From an uncultured Acetobacteraceae bacterium (GTDB lineage: Bacteria > Pseudomonadota > Alphaproteobacteria > Acetobacterales > Acetobacteraceae): a DNA stretch of 32,898 nt. The stretch spans positions 1 to 32,898 of the forward strand of contig CAIYDT010000199.1 of assembly GCA_903924985.1 (NCBI GenBank), written 5' to 3'. The translations under genes and the position numbers were made by a program. This document shows, piece by piece, positions 1-8,081 of the stretch. How positions within the stretch are numbered: position 1 is the stretch's first letter; each line of letters opens with the position of its first letter. Under the pieces are notes generated by a model. The model did no database searches and was not told the DNA's origin. It saw nothing but the letters and a program-made list of their open reading frames with translations.

Positions 1-184
1 CAACTATCCTCGGTTGTATCGGGACGATCCAAACAGCCTGTTGCACGATCCAACTGCCGGATTTAGGATGATCGCTCGCGTCCGTATTGCAACTATTGAC
101 TATGCATTTTCCGACGCTTATACTCTACATGGCCTTGGATCGTAGTGCACGACAGGCATGGATGGTGCATTGGTCGGCGGAATT
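1..184. other. Non-coding or unassigned left edge with repeated ACGATCCAA motif
   Basis: No recognisable gene. The stretch is clearly less GC-rich than the rest of the window. ACGATCCAA occurs at 24-32 and 45-53, 21 bp apart, and inverted (TTGGATCGT) at 135-143. A frame on the plus strand is open from the left edge to a stop at 143-145, but its third-position composition does not match the neighbouring genes and I do not recognise the peptide. It lies downstream of cheR and may be the control region of a gene to the left of the window. Confidence 0.4.
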
Positions 185-1024
185 TCACGCCGCCACCCGC
201 GCGGCGTTTACGCCGTACACTCCCCTTTCCCCTGGCATTGGCGCGAAACGGCCTGTTATACCCAGTACCGTTTCCGCGCCGCCCAAATACAATGCCCCAT
301 CGGTGGGCATTTGCGCCGCGATCGCATCCAGGACCCGCGCTTTTGTGGGTTGATCAAAATAGATCAGAACATTGCGGCAGAGTACCACATCAAAAAGGCC
401 GAGCGCGCGAAGGTCGCCGAGTAGATTCCATTCGCGGAATTTCACCATGGAACGGATCGCGTCGGCGATCCGCCAGTTGGCATCTTCCTTCTTAAAATAC
501 CGCATGAGCATTTGCACCGGCAGGCCGCGCTGCACCTCGAACTGCGTGTAGAGCCCCTGTTGCGCTCGGGCGAGTTGGTCGCGGGCGATGTCGGTGCCGA
601 TGATTTCGACCGTTCGGCTACCCAGCAAAGCTTTACTTTCGGCCAGGATCATCGCGAGCGAATAGGCTTCCTGCCCCGAGGACGATGCCGCCGACCAGAT
701 GCGCAACGTCGCGCTGGCCGGGCGGGCGGCCAGCAAGCGGGGCAACGCCTGAGCGCGGAAATGCTGAAAAGGTTTATCATCGCGGAAGAAGAAGCTCTCG
801 TTGGTGGTCATCGCCTCGACCACGTCGCGCGCAATGGGATCGTGGGGCGCGCGTTTGACCCGTTCCGCCAACGCGTTCAGGTCGGTCAGTCCGGCCCGTT
901 TCAGGACCGGACCTAACCGGGTTTCCAGCAAATAGGTCTTGTCGGGGCCGATAATCAGGCCCGATTTGGTTTTCAGCAGGTCCGCCAGCGCCGCGAACGC
1001 GCTGGACGTCAGGGGCGCGCTCAT
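185..1024 (-). CDS. cheR: Chemotaxis protein methyltransferase CheR
   Basis: CheR uses S-adenosylmethionine to methylate glutamates on chemoreceptors, raising kinase activity and giving adaptation memory opposite to CheB. The 279-aa product has the usual length. An N-terminal helical domain is followed by TTNESFFFRD, the signature at the start of the methyltransferase domain. Next come the SAM-binding segment IWSAASSSGQEAYSLAM, an acidic GTDI strand end and the LCRNVLIYFD motif. The start is the ATG at 1022-1024, which overlaps the cheB stop in an ATGA tetranucleotide; an upstream extension in the same frame lies wholly inside cheB and is rejected. It is the last gene of the che operon. No methyl-accepting receptor is encoded in the window, so its substrates lie elsewhere. 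Confidence 0.95.
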   Translation of the reverse strand: MSAPLTSSAFAALADLLKTKSGLIIGPDKTYLLETRLGPVLKRAGLTDLNALAERVKRAPHDPIARDVVEAMTTNESFFFRDDKPFQHFRAQALPRLLAARPASATLRIWSAASSSGQEAYSLAMILAESKALLGSRTVEIIGTDIARDQLARAQQGLYTQFEVQRGLPVQMLMRYFKKEDANWRIADAIRSMVKFREWNLLGDLRALGLFDVVLCRNVLIYFDQPTKARVLDAIAAQMPTDGALYLGGAETVLGITGRFAPMPGERGVYGVNAARVAA

Positions 1025-2076
1025 GCCCGTGGCGCCTTCAGCATATCCCGCAATTTCGTGGCCATTCCCTGCAACGGCATCACCGCGTGGCACAGGCCGG
1101 CCTGGGCGATGGCGCCCGGCATGCCCCATACGACGCTGGTGGCCTCATCCTGGGCGATGGCGCATCCGCCGGCTTCGACGATTTGTTTCGTTCCCGCCAA
1201 ACCATCGTGCCCCATGCCGGTCAGCATGGCGACCAGGACGCGGCCGTCGCAGGCCGCGCAGGCGGTGCGCAGCATGGGGTCTACCGAGGGGCGACAGAAA
1301 TTCTCCGGCGGATCGGTGGTCAGGCGGGCGCGCAGGGCGCCTGGCCGGCCCTCGACCGTCAGATGCTTGTCGCCGGGGGCGAGGTAGATGCGGCCGTTGC
1401 TCAGCAATTCGCCGTCCTTCGCCTCGGCGCATGGCAACCCGCCGAGGCGATTGAGGTGCTCCGCCAGGATGGGGGTGAAAGTCGCGGGCATGTGTTGGGT
1501 CAGCATGACCGGCACGCCGATCTGACGGCCGAGACCTTGCACCAGGGTGAACAACGCCTGCGGGCCGCCAGTGGAGCTGCCGACCGCCAACAAGCGAGCC
1601 GGCAGCAGCGGCGCGGGACGTAGCGCGACGACCGGTACCGATCGGGCCACCCGGTTCCGCATGCGGGCGAGGCCTTTGACCTTCTCCAGCAGCTCCCGCT
1701 GGAAGCGGTCGTCTTTCACCGTACCGATGGACGATGGTTTCGGTACGTAATCGGCCGCGCCCAGCCGCATGGCGCGCATGGCGATGTCGGCGCCGCGCGT
1801 GGTCAGGGTGGATGCCATGATGACCCGCACACCCGGATCGGCCCGCAGCAGCAACGGCAACGCCGTCATGCCGTCCATCACCGGCATTTCGATATCCAGC
1901 ACCACAACGTCGGCCCGCGTGCGTTTCAACTCGTCCACCGCGAGTTGGCCGTTCGCCACCTTGGCAACTACTTTCACACCAGGGTCGGATTCCAGGATGC
2001 GGGCAATGGCGCCACGGATGACGCTGGAATCGTCGCAGATCATGACACGGGCGGCGGCGTCCTGCGGCGCTCTCAC
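1021..2076 (-). CDS. cheB: Protein-glutamate methylesterase/deamidase CheB
   Basis: CheB removes receptor methyl groups, and deamidates receptor glutamines, when its receiver domain is phosphorylated by CheA. The 351-aa protein has an N-terminal receiver domain (acidic pair in VMICDDSSV, phosphoacceptor D61 in VLDIEMPVMDG, lysine in YVPKPS). A linker leads to the esterase domain with the expected catalytic residues: Ser in GSSTGGP, His in TQHMP and Asp in LTGMGHDG. The start is a GTG at 2074-2076 overlapping the cheY stop in GTGA, so translation is probably coupled to cheY. A longer reading in another frame is a shadow. Domain order and length are typical. Confidence 0.95.
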   Translation of the reverse strand: MRAPQDAAARVMICDDSSVIRGAIARILESDPGVKVVAKVANGQLAVDELKRTRADVVVLDIEMPVMDGMTALPLLLRADPGVRVIMASTLTTRGADIAMRAMRLGAADYVPKPSSIGTVKDDRFQRELLEKVKGLARMRNRVARSVPVVALRPAPLLPARLLAVGSSTGGPQALFTLVQGLGRQIGVPVMLTQHMPATFTPILAEHLNRLGGLPCAEAKDGELLSNGRIYLAPGDKHLTVEGRPGALRARLTTDPPENFCRPSVDPMLRTACAACDGRVLVAMLTGMGHDGLAGTKQIVEAGGCAIAQDEATSVVWGMPGAIAQAGLCHAVMPLQGMATKLRDMLKAPRA

Positions 2077-2438
2077 AGCCCCACCTGCGACAGTTTGCCG
2101 ACCAGGATTTCATCGTCGAACGGCTTCATGATGTATTCCTGCGCGCCGGCCTCGATCGCCATTTCGATGTGCGACATGTCGTTTTCCGTGGTGCAGAACA
2201 CGACCACGGGATCGTCGGGGCCGAATTCCTCCCGCAGGTTTCGCAGGAAGGTGATGCCGTCCATCACCGGCATGTTCCAATCCAGCAACACGCAATCCGG
2301 CATTTCCGCTCGGCAGGCTTCCAGGGCTTTCTGGCCGTCCGCGGCTTCCGCTACATCATACCCATGCGCTTCCAGGATGCGGCGGGCGACCTTGCGCACG
2401 ACGCGACTGTCATCGACGACAAGGCACATGCGGGCCAT
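2073..2438 (-). CDS. cheY: Single-domain response regulator CheY
   Basis: A stand-alone receiver domain of 121 aa with no output domain, which normally carries the phosphoryl signal from CheA to the flagellar motor switch. It has the acidic pocket in LVVDDSR, phosphoacceptor D53 in LLDWNMPVMDG, the conserved Thr region in FCTTEND and the lysine in IMKPFDD. It lies 6 bp after cheW and shares a GTGA overlap with cheB, fitting a tightly coupled operon. An alternative start three codons in would alter only the extreme N-terminus. Because CheA also carries a receiver, this CheY and that domain may compete for phosphoryl groups; that is inference. Confidence 0.93.
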   Translation of the reverse strand: MARMCLVVDDSRVVRKVARRILEAHGYDVAEAADGQKALEACRAEMPDCVLLDWNMPVMDGITFLRNLREEFGPDDPVVVFCTTENDMSHIEMAIEAGAQEYIMKPFDDEILVGKLSQVGL

Positions 2439-2444
2439 CTGGGA

Positions 2445-2918
2445 TCATGCCTCCCCCGACAAGGCCAGCAATTTGCTGACGTCCAGCACCACCAGCAGCC
2501 GGTCCTGGAGGCGGTAAATGCCGGTACTGAACGCGGCCCAGGCCGGCTCCAGTGTGGGCGGATTACGCTCGAAGTCATCTGCCGGGAGGCTCATGACTTC
2601 AGACACTTGATCGACCAGCAGGGCGTAGAGTTCGCCGCCATGTTCCGCGACGACCGACATCGGCTTCTGGCCCTCGGGCGGGGGCGGCAAATTCAGGCGA
2701 CGGCGCAGATCGACGGCGGTGACGATACGGCCGCGCAGGTTCAGGCTGCCGGCGATTTCCGGCGGCGCGAGAGGAATGCGGGTGATCGCTTGCTCCCCCA
2801 AAATATCGCGCACGCTGGCCACGGGCACGCCGCATGTCTGTCCGGCGACGGTGAGCATGACGAAAACCCGTTCGTCGTCGGTCGCAGCCTCGGGCCGCTC
2901 CAGAACATCCACTGACAT
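2445..2918 (-). CDS. cheW: Chemotaxis coupling protein CheW
   Basis: CheW bridges chemoreceptors and CheA in the cytoplasmic signalling array. The 157-aa product is one CheW domain: a short N-terminal tail, then the beta-barrel core with typical segments such as GVPVASVRDILG, GSLNLRGRIVTAVDLRRRL and LLVDQVSEVM. The ATG at 2916-2918 follows an AAGGAGA ribosome site at about 8 nt. It lies 21 bp after cheA and 6 bp before cheY. CheA carries two further CheW-like domains, so the operon encodes three in total. Confidence 0.94.
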   Translation of the reverse strand: MSVDVLERPEAATDDERVFVMLTVAGQTCGVPVASVRDILGEQAITRIPLAPPEIAGSLNLRGRIVTAVDLRRRLNLPPPPEGQKPMSVVAEHGGELYALLVDQVSEVMSLPADDFERNPPTLEPAWAAFSTGIYRLQDRLLVVLDVSKLLALSGEA

Positions 2919-2939
2919 GGCGGGGTCTCCTTTGTTGCT

Positions 2940-5483
2940 TCAGGCCATAGCCGGTTCGGACAGGCAGGCGCGCAGGGCTTCGGTCAGATCTTCCCGTCGC
3001 GATTTCGTCACGTAATCGGTGAACCCAGCCGCGCGGCCCGAATCCACGTCGCGCGGTTCGGCGCGGGCGGTCAAAGCGATCAGGGGCACATCCATCCAAG
3101 GCCCGCCGGCGCGCACGGTGCGGGCGAAGGTCAGCCCGTCCATGTCGGGCATGTCGATGTCGGACACGATAGCGTCGAACATGCGGCCGGCTTCTCGCAG
3201 GCGCAGGGCTTCCTCGGCCCCGGCAGCGGCGGTGACCTGGTAGCCGGCGGCGCCCAAAGTGGGGACCAGCAACTGGCGGAAGAAGGCGTTGTCGTCGATC
3301 ACCAGAACCTGGCGGGAGCGGTGGTTTTCGCCAGCCGGGGCCGCACCGTCGAACCAGTCGCGGGCGGCCTGGGTCAGCCAATAGCCGGTATCGATGACGT
3401 CGGTGGCCTCCCCGCGGATAACGGCCGTGCCCAGCAGGCCGGGGCGCACGCCACCCAGCTCGATCTCAAGCCGGTCGTCCACGACGTCGATGATCTTATC
3501 CACCATCAGACCCATCGACCGATCGCCGTCGGCGAACACCAGCACCGATTGGGTGGACCGGTCGGGGTCGTGCATACCGGAGATCGGGACCAGCGGCATT
3601 AGCTTACCGCGGTACTGCGTCACCGGCTCCCCGCACGACATTTCGATCCGCTCGCGCGGGATGTCCTCCAGTCGGGCTACCAGGCCCAGGGGCACCGCCA
3701 TCTTTTGGTCGCCGTTGGCGCGGAACAGCAGCATGGTAGTTTTCTCGCTGGAGCGGGTGGTTTCCGTCGCCGTCAACTCCGCCTGCTTGTTTTCACCGCC
3801 GCCACCGGCGCCCACGCCGGTGGCCCGAGCGATGCCATTAGGATCAAGGATCATGATAACCGACCCGTCGCCGAGGATGGTGTTGCCGCTGAACATGGTG
3901 ACGTGGCGCAGGATGGGTGCGACCGGCTTGACCACGATTTCTTCCGTGTCGAACACCCGATCCACGATGATGCCCAGCATGTTGGGTCCGACCTGCGCCA
4001 CAACGATGTAAGCGCCGTCTTCATCGGACGCGGCAACGCCGAGCGCGAGGAGGTCGGACAGGCTGACCAGCGGCAGCAGGTGGTTGCGCAGCCGGAGGAC
4101 CGGAGTGCCATTAATGCGCTCGATCACGCTTTCAGAGATGCCGTCGGCCTCCTTCCGGGCGCGCACCAGCTCCACCACGCTGAGCTGCGGGATGGCGAAG
4201 CGTTCCTTGCCGGCCTCCACGATCAGGGCGGACACGATGGCCAGCGTGAGGGGGATTTTGATGGTGAAGGTGGTACCATGGCCGGGCTTGTTCTTCAGGT
4301 CGACGGTGCCGCCGATGCGCTCGATATTGGTTTTCACAACATCCATGCCGACGCCGCGACCGGATACGGCGGTGACTTTCGCCGCCGTCGATAGGCCGGC
4401 CCGGAAGATGAAGCGGGCGATCTGGTCGTCCGACATCGCGGCCAGTTCTGCTTCGGTGGCCAGACCGTTGGCGAACGCCTTGGCCTTGATGCGCTCGATC
4501 GAAAGTCCGCGCCCGTCGTCGGCGATCTCGATGATGATGTGGCCGCCTTCGTGGAAGGCGTTCAGGGTGATGCGCCCGGACTCGGATTTGCCGGCGGCGC
4601 GGCGTTCTTCCGGCGTTTCCAGGCCGTGATCGCCACTGTTGCGGACCATGTGGGTCAGCGGGTCCTTGATGAACTCCAGCACCTGCCGGTCCAGTTCGGT
4701 GTCGGCGCCGAGCATGGTGAGTTCGATTTTTTTGTTCATTTCGCGGGAGAGGTCGCGGACTAGGCGCGGCAGCTTGTTCCAGGCGTTGCCGATCGGCTGC
4801 ATCCGGGTCTTCATCACCCCCTCCTGCAGGTCGGAGGTGATATGCGACAGGCGCTGCAGCGGGACGGAGAAGGCGCCGTTTTCCTGGGTACGGGCGAGTT
4901 GCAGGAGCTGATTGCGGGTCAGGACCAGCTCGCTGACCAGGGTCATCAGGTCTTCCAGCACGTCCACCGTGACGCGGATGGTCTGCGCGGCGGCGGTTGG
5001 GGTGGCTGTTGGCGCGGCCGCGGCGGGTTCTGCCGCCGGCGGAGGCGGTAGTTCGGCCGCCACCAGCTCAGTTTCAAATTCCTCAATCGGTTCGGGGGCC
5101 ATGGCCTGCCCAGACGCTGTAGCGTTCAACGTCGCGATCAGGTCCGCGTCGTCTCCCACCGGCTCGCTGCCGGTGGCGCCGAGGTGGGCGACGATCATCT
5201 TGATACCATCCAGCGCCGCCAGCACCTGGGTGACGATATCCGGCGTGACGGTCAGCGCCTTGTCGCGGATCTTGCCGAGGATGTTTTCCCCGGCATGCGC
5301 CACCCGCTCCAGCCGCGGCAAGCCAAGGAAGCCGCAGGTACCTTTGATGGTGTGGACCAGCCGAAAGATGAACGACAGGGTGGCCTCATCGTTCGGCGTT
5401 CGCTCCAGCGTCACCAGCGCGACATCGAGTTCGGCGAGGCTTTCGTTGGTTTCGGTCAAGAAGTCCGCGAGCAAATCGTCCAT
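2940..5483 (-). CDS. cheA: Hybrid chemotaxis histidine kinase CheA with C-terminal receiver domain
   Basis: The kinase autophosphorylates and feeds CheY and CheB. Domains in the 847-aa product are: HPt at about 1-105 with phosphoacceptor H44 in VHTIKG; a Pro/Ala-rich linker at about 125-168 in place of a recognisable P2 (CheY-binding) domain; the dimerisation helices at about 170-250; and an ATPase domain with an N-box around HMVRNSGDHGLE, a G1 box ADDGRGL and a G2 box SGRGVGMDVV. Two CheW-like regulatory domains follow (about 415-550 and 580-710), then a receiver domain at about 722-847 with phosphoacceptor D775 in VSDIDMPDMDG. I chose the ATG at 5481-5483 because GAGGG lies five bases upstream; ATGs at 5495 and 5537 are possible but have no such site. 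The receiver could act as a phosphate sink or an internal regulator. Confidence 0.94.
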   Translation of the reverse strand: MDDLLADFLTETNESLAELDVALVTLERTPNDEATLSFIFRLVHTIKGTCGFLGLPRLERVAHAGENILGKIRDKALTVTPDIVTQVLAALDGIKMIVAHLGATGSEPVGDDADLIATLNATASGQAMAPEPIEEFETELVAAELPPPPAAEPAAAAPTATPTAAAQTIRVTVDVLEDLMTLVSELVLTRNQLLQLARTQENGAFSVPLQRLSHITSDLQEGVMKTRMQPIGNAWNKLPRLVRDLSREMNKKIELTMLGADTELDRQVLEFIKDPLTHMVRNSGDHGLETPEERRAAGKSESGRITLNAFHEGGHIIIEIADDGRGLSIERIKAKAFANGLATEAELAAMSDDQIARFIFRAGLSTAAKVTAVSGRGVGMDVVKTNIERIGGTVDLKNKPGHGTTFTIKIPLTLAIVSALIVEAGKERFAIPQLSVVELVRARKEADGISESVIERINGTPVLRLRNHLLPLVSLSDLLALGVAASDEDGAYIVVAQVGPNMLGIIVDRVFDTEEIVVKPVAPILRHVTMFSGNTILGDGSVIMILDPNGIARATGVGAGGGGENKQAELTATETTRSSEKTTMLLFRANGDQKMAVPLGLVARLEDIPRERIEMSCGEPVTQYRGKLMPLVPISGMHDPDRSTQSVLVFADGDRSMGLMVDKIIDVVDDRLEIELGGVRPGLLGTAVIRGEATDVIDTGYWLTQAARDWFDGAAPAGENHRSRQVLVIDDNAFFRQLLVPTLGAAGYQVTAAAGAEEALRLREAGRMFDAIVSDIDMPDMDGLTFARTVRAGGPWMDVPLIALTARAEPRDVDSGRAAGFTDYVTKSRREDLTEALRACLSEPAMA

Positions 5484-5581
5484 GGGGGCCCTCATGCTGA
5501 TTCCGCGGTGTGGCGGTTCCCCATGATGCCCAGGCAATTATGAAGGAAAGGTAAACGAAACGGGGTACAGTGGTATTTTTC

Positions 5582-6202
5582 TTAAGATTCCGACAGCCTC
5601 AATGGCGCCGGCACCCCTTTTGGCCCCCCCAGCAGCACCGACAGGCGCAGCCCGTGGCCATGGGCGAGGAGGGCGGTCAGGGGCATTTGCAGCGTTCTGG
5701 GGTTCGAGATCGCGGCCATCGCGGCGTCCTCATCTGCCAGGCACAGGGGCAAACCAGGGGGCCAGGCCGCGTTGAGGTCTTCTATCGCGACGAATACGTC
5801 CGTGGCGGTGCCGCTCAGGGCAATGCGGCCACCCGTTGGCAGGCTTTCGTTGGCCAATAGCAAGACGTTCAGCAGCACCCGGGCCATGGGCGGCGAGAAG
5901 ACCGTGTCCGCGGGCACGCCCGTGAGGTCCAGTTCGGCCCGCAGCCCAGCGGCGAGAGACCGCAGACCCGTCAGATCCAGCGCCGGGCCGTCCCCACCCC
6001 AGGCGGCACGCAGCAATCTGATCTTGTGTGCCAATTCCGCGGCGGCCTGGCGGGCGAGTGTGAACGCCTCGCATTGGGCGGACAGTTCCATCGCCGCCAG
6101 TTCCAGGGCCTGATTCAGGCTGCCGATCGGTCCGCTCAGATCGTGGCACAGGCGGGTGGCGGCGGCTTCCGCCAGTCGCAGCGCCTCGGCTCTTGCAGCC
6201 AT
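5582..6202 (-). CDS. chpT: ChpT-like histidine phosphotransferase (DUF2328 type)
   Basis: This family moves phosphoryl groups between a hybrid kinase and response regulators; in Caulobacter, ChpT links CckA to CtrA and CpdR. The 206-aa product has a helical hairpin carrying the likely phosphoacceptor H20 in TRLCHDLSGPIGS, followed by a degenerate ATPase-like domain. The ATG at 6200-6202 is preceded by a strong GAGGAGGG at about 4-5 nt; longer in-frame starts at 6226 and 6265 have no such site. It lies on the same strand as cheA with a 98-bp gap, so it is the probable first gene of the che operon. Whether it serves the CtrA relay, the chemotaxis kinase or both cannot be told from sequence. Confidence 0.8.
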   Translation of the reverse strand: MAARAEALRLAEAAATRLCHDLSGPIGSLNQALELAAMELSAQCEAFTLARQAAAELAHKIRLLRAAWGGDGPALDLTGLRSLAAGLRAELDLTGVPADTVFSPPMARVLLNVLLLANESLPTGGRIALSGTATDVFVAIEDLNAAWPPGLPLCLADEDAAMAAISNPRTLQMPLTALLAHGHGLRLSVLLGGPKGVPAPLRLSES

Positions 6203-6278
6203 ATTGCCCTCCTCAAGGGGTGCCATGCGCGTCCGCACCCTTGAACCGGGCGCGGGATCGCGCAATTGATTGGGTCAC

Positions 6279-6299
6279 AGGAGTAACATGCTACTATGA
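6279..6299 (+). promoter_or_regulatory. moaA translation start with overlapping three-codon minigene
   Basis: AGGAG at 6279-6283 sits only 4 nt before an out-of-frame ATG (6288) that reads ATG CTA CTA TGA. The TGA overlaps the moaA ATG (6296) as ATGA. The spacing from AGGAG to the moaA ATG is 12 nt, which is long. moaA has no other in-frame start just upstream. Ribosomes may initiate on the minigene and restart at moaA, or may simply use the longer spacing. Confidence 0.4.
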
Positions 6300-7282
6300 T
6301 TGACCCCTTTGGCCGAGCGATAACGTACCTGCGGGTGTCGGTGACGGACCGCTGCGATCTGCGGTGTGTCTATTGCATGTCGGAGGACATGAGCTTCCTC
6401 CCTAAACGAGACCTGCTGACGCTGGAGGAGCTGGACCGTCTCTGCGGCGCCTTCATCCGGCTCGGGACGACCAAAATCCGTATCACGGGCGGGGAGCCGC
6501 TGGTCCGCCGCGACATCATGCGCCTGTTCGGCAAGCTGGGGGACCGCATCGGGAACGGCCTGAACGAGTTGACCGTCACCACGAACGGCACCCAACTGAC
6601 CAAGCACGCGGCGACCCTGCATGCGTCGGGCGTGCGGCGGGTGAACGTGTCGCTGGACACGCTGGACCCCGCTCGGTTCACCCAACTGACCCGCTGGGGC
6701 AAGATCGAGCCGACACTGGATGGCATCTTCGCCGCCAAGGCCGCCGGGCTGGCGGTCAAGATCAATGCCGTGGCGATGAAGGGCGTGAACGAGGACGATT
6801 TCGACGACATGCTGGCCTGGTGCGGGGAGCATGGCTTCGACCTCTGCCTGATCGAGACCATGCCGATGGGCGACATCGCCGGCGACCGGACGGACCAGTA
6901 TTTGCCGCTGTCGGTCGTGCGCGGCCGGCTGCGCAAGACCTGGACCCTGGAGGACACCGATTACAATACCGGCGGGCCGGCGCGGTATTTCACGGTGAAG
7001 GAAACGGGGCGGCGGATCGGGTTCATCACCCCGATGACGCATAATTTCTGCGAGAGCTGCAACCGGGTGCGGCTGACATGCACGGGCACGCTTTACATGT
7101 GCCTGGGGCAGGACGACGCCGCCGATTTCCGCGGGCTGCTGCGGGCGGGGATCAGCGACGAGGGGCTGGACGAAGCCATTCGGGAAGCGATTGCGCGCAA
7201 GCCGAAGGGGCATGATTTCATCATCGACCGGCGGCACGATAAGCCGGCGGTGGTGCGGCATATGAGTGTTACGGGGGGGTAG
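6296..7282 (+). CDS. moaA: GTP 3',8-cyclase MoaA (molybdenum cofactor biosynthesis)
   Basis: MoaA is a radical SAM enzyme that rearranges GTP to 3',8-cyclo-7,8-dihydro-GTP, the first step of molybdopterin synthesis. The 328-aa product opens with IDPFGR and the radical-SAM cluster motif CDLRCVYC. It has a second, C-terminal three-cysteine cluster motif in [12 protein letters not shown] and a following cysteine in YMCLG, and ends with the functionally important Gly-Gly pair (SVTGG). The TGGEP motif of the SAM site is present in [12 protein letters not shown]. The start is ATG at 6296; see the separate entry on its ribosome site. No other moa or moe gene is in the window. Its 3' end overlaps the convergent crotonase gene by 14 bp. 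Confidence 0.96.
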   Translation: MIDPFGRAITYLRVSVTDRCDLRCVYCMSEDMSFLPKRDLLTLEELDRLCGAFIRLGTTKIRITGGEPLVRRDIMRLFGKLGDRIGNGLNELTVTTNGTQLTKHAATLHASGVRRVNVSLDTLDPARFTQLTRWGKIEPTLDGIFAAKAAGLAVKINAVAMKGVNEDDFDDMLAWCGEHGFDLCLIETMPMGDIAGDRTDQYLPLSVVRGRLRKTWTLEDTDYNTGGPARYFTVKETGRRIGFITPMTHNFCESCNRVRLTCTGTLYMCLGQDDAADFRGLLRAGISDEGLDEAIREAIARKPKGHDFIIDRRHDKPAVVRHMSVTGG

Positions 7283-8081
7283 ACCCGCGGTTTGGCGGGG
7301 CGACATACCACCCCGGCGTCCGCTTCTCCCGGAACGCCGACGTCCCCTCGTGCCCCTCGGCCGAGGCACGGGCCATCCAACCCTCGTGCGCCAGCATGGT
7401 TACCCGCCGTTCGTCCAAAATCAGCCCATTGGCACCCAGGAAGCTGCGTTTGGTGATCGCCATGGCATTCGGGCCGCTCAGGAAGCACGCGTCGATCACG
7501 GATGCCAGCTTGGCCTCCATTGCGTCTTCCGCCACGACCTCGTGCACCAGGCCGATCCGCATGGCTTCCTCGGCGCCGAAGCGTTCGCCGGTCAGGGCGT
7601 AGCGGCGGGTGTGGCGCAAGCCGATGGCACCGATCATGTAGGTGGAGATCGGGGTGGGCGCGACACCGACCCGCACCTCGGTGATTCCGAATAATGCATC
7701 GGGGGTAGCGAAGGCCACATCGACGCAGCAGGCGATGCCGACCCCGCCGCCGAAGCACGCGCCGTGGATCAGGGCGATGGTAGGCTTGGGGAATTCGTTC
7801 AGCAACTGCATCGCCCGCGTGGTGGCGACCGAGGCCGCCAGGTTTTCCTCCGGCGGGTAGTCCGCGACCTGGTTGAGCCAACGGATGTCGGCCCCGGCCT
7901 GGAAATGCTTGCCGGCGCCGCGCACCACCAAGCAGCGGACGGCATGATCCACCGCCAGCTTCTGTAACCCTTCGATCAGGGCTGCCAGCATGTCCGCGTT
8001 ATAAGCGTTGCCCACCTCGGGCCGGTTCAGCGTGACCGTGGCGACGCCGCGCGCGGAAATATCCAACAGAACGATGCTCAT
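7269..8081 (-). CDS. Enoyl-CoA hydratase/isomerase family protein (LiuC/AUH-like)
   Basis: This is a crotonase-fold protein of 270 aa acting on an acyl-CoA thioester. The oxyanion-hole segments are visible in [10 protein letters not shown] and [11 protein letters not shown], and one catalytic glutamate lies in [12 protein letters not shown]. The second glutamate of classical hydratases appears to be replaced ([11 protein letters not shown]), and the segment around [11 protein letters not shown] resembles methylglutaconyl-CoA hydratases of leucine or isoprenoid breakdown; the exact substrate is inferred weakly. The ATG at 8079-8081 overlaps the stop of the upstream dehydratase in ATGA, so the two are probably co-translated. 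A longer ORF extending upstream overlaps that gene and is rejected. Confidence 0.85.
   Translation of the reverse strand: MSIVLLDISARGVATVTLNRPEVGNAYNADMLAALIEGLQKLAVDHAVRCLVVRGAGKHFQAGADIRWLNQVADYPPEENLAASVATTRAMQLLNEFPKPTIALIHGACFGGGVGIACCVDVAFATPDALFGITEVRVGVAPTPISTYMIGAIGLRHTRRYALTGERFGAEEAMRIGLVHEVVAEDAMEAKLASVIDACFLSGPNAMAITKRSFLGANGLILDERRVTMLAHEGWMARASAEGHEGTSAFREKRTPGWYVAPPNRGSTPP

Noticed and set aside
2..145. Open frame at the left edge as the end of a gene
   Set aside because: Codon third positions are far less GC-rich than in real genes here and the peptide is not recognised; kept only as an unassigned region.
185..1129. Longer CheR reading frame starting at 1129
   Set aside because: The extra 35 residues lie inside cheB and do not resemble CheR; the ATG at 1022-1024 makes a standard ATGA overlap.
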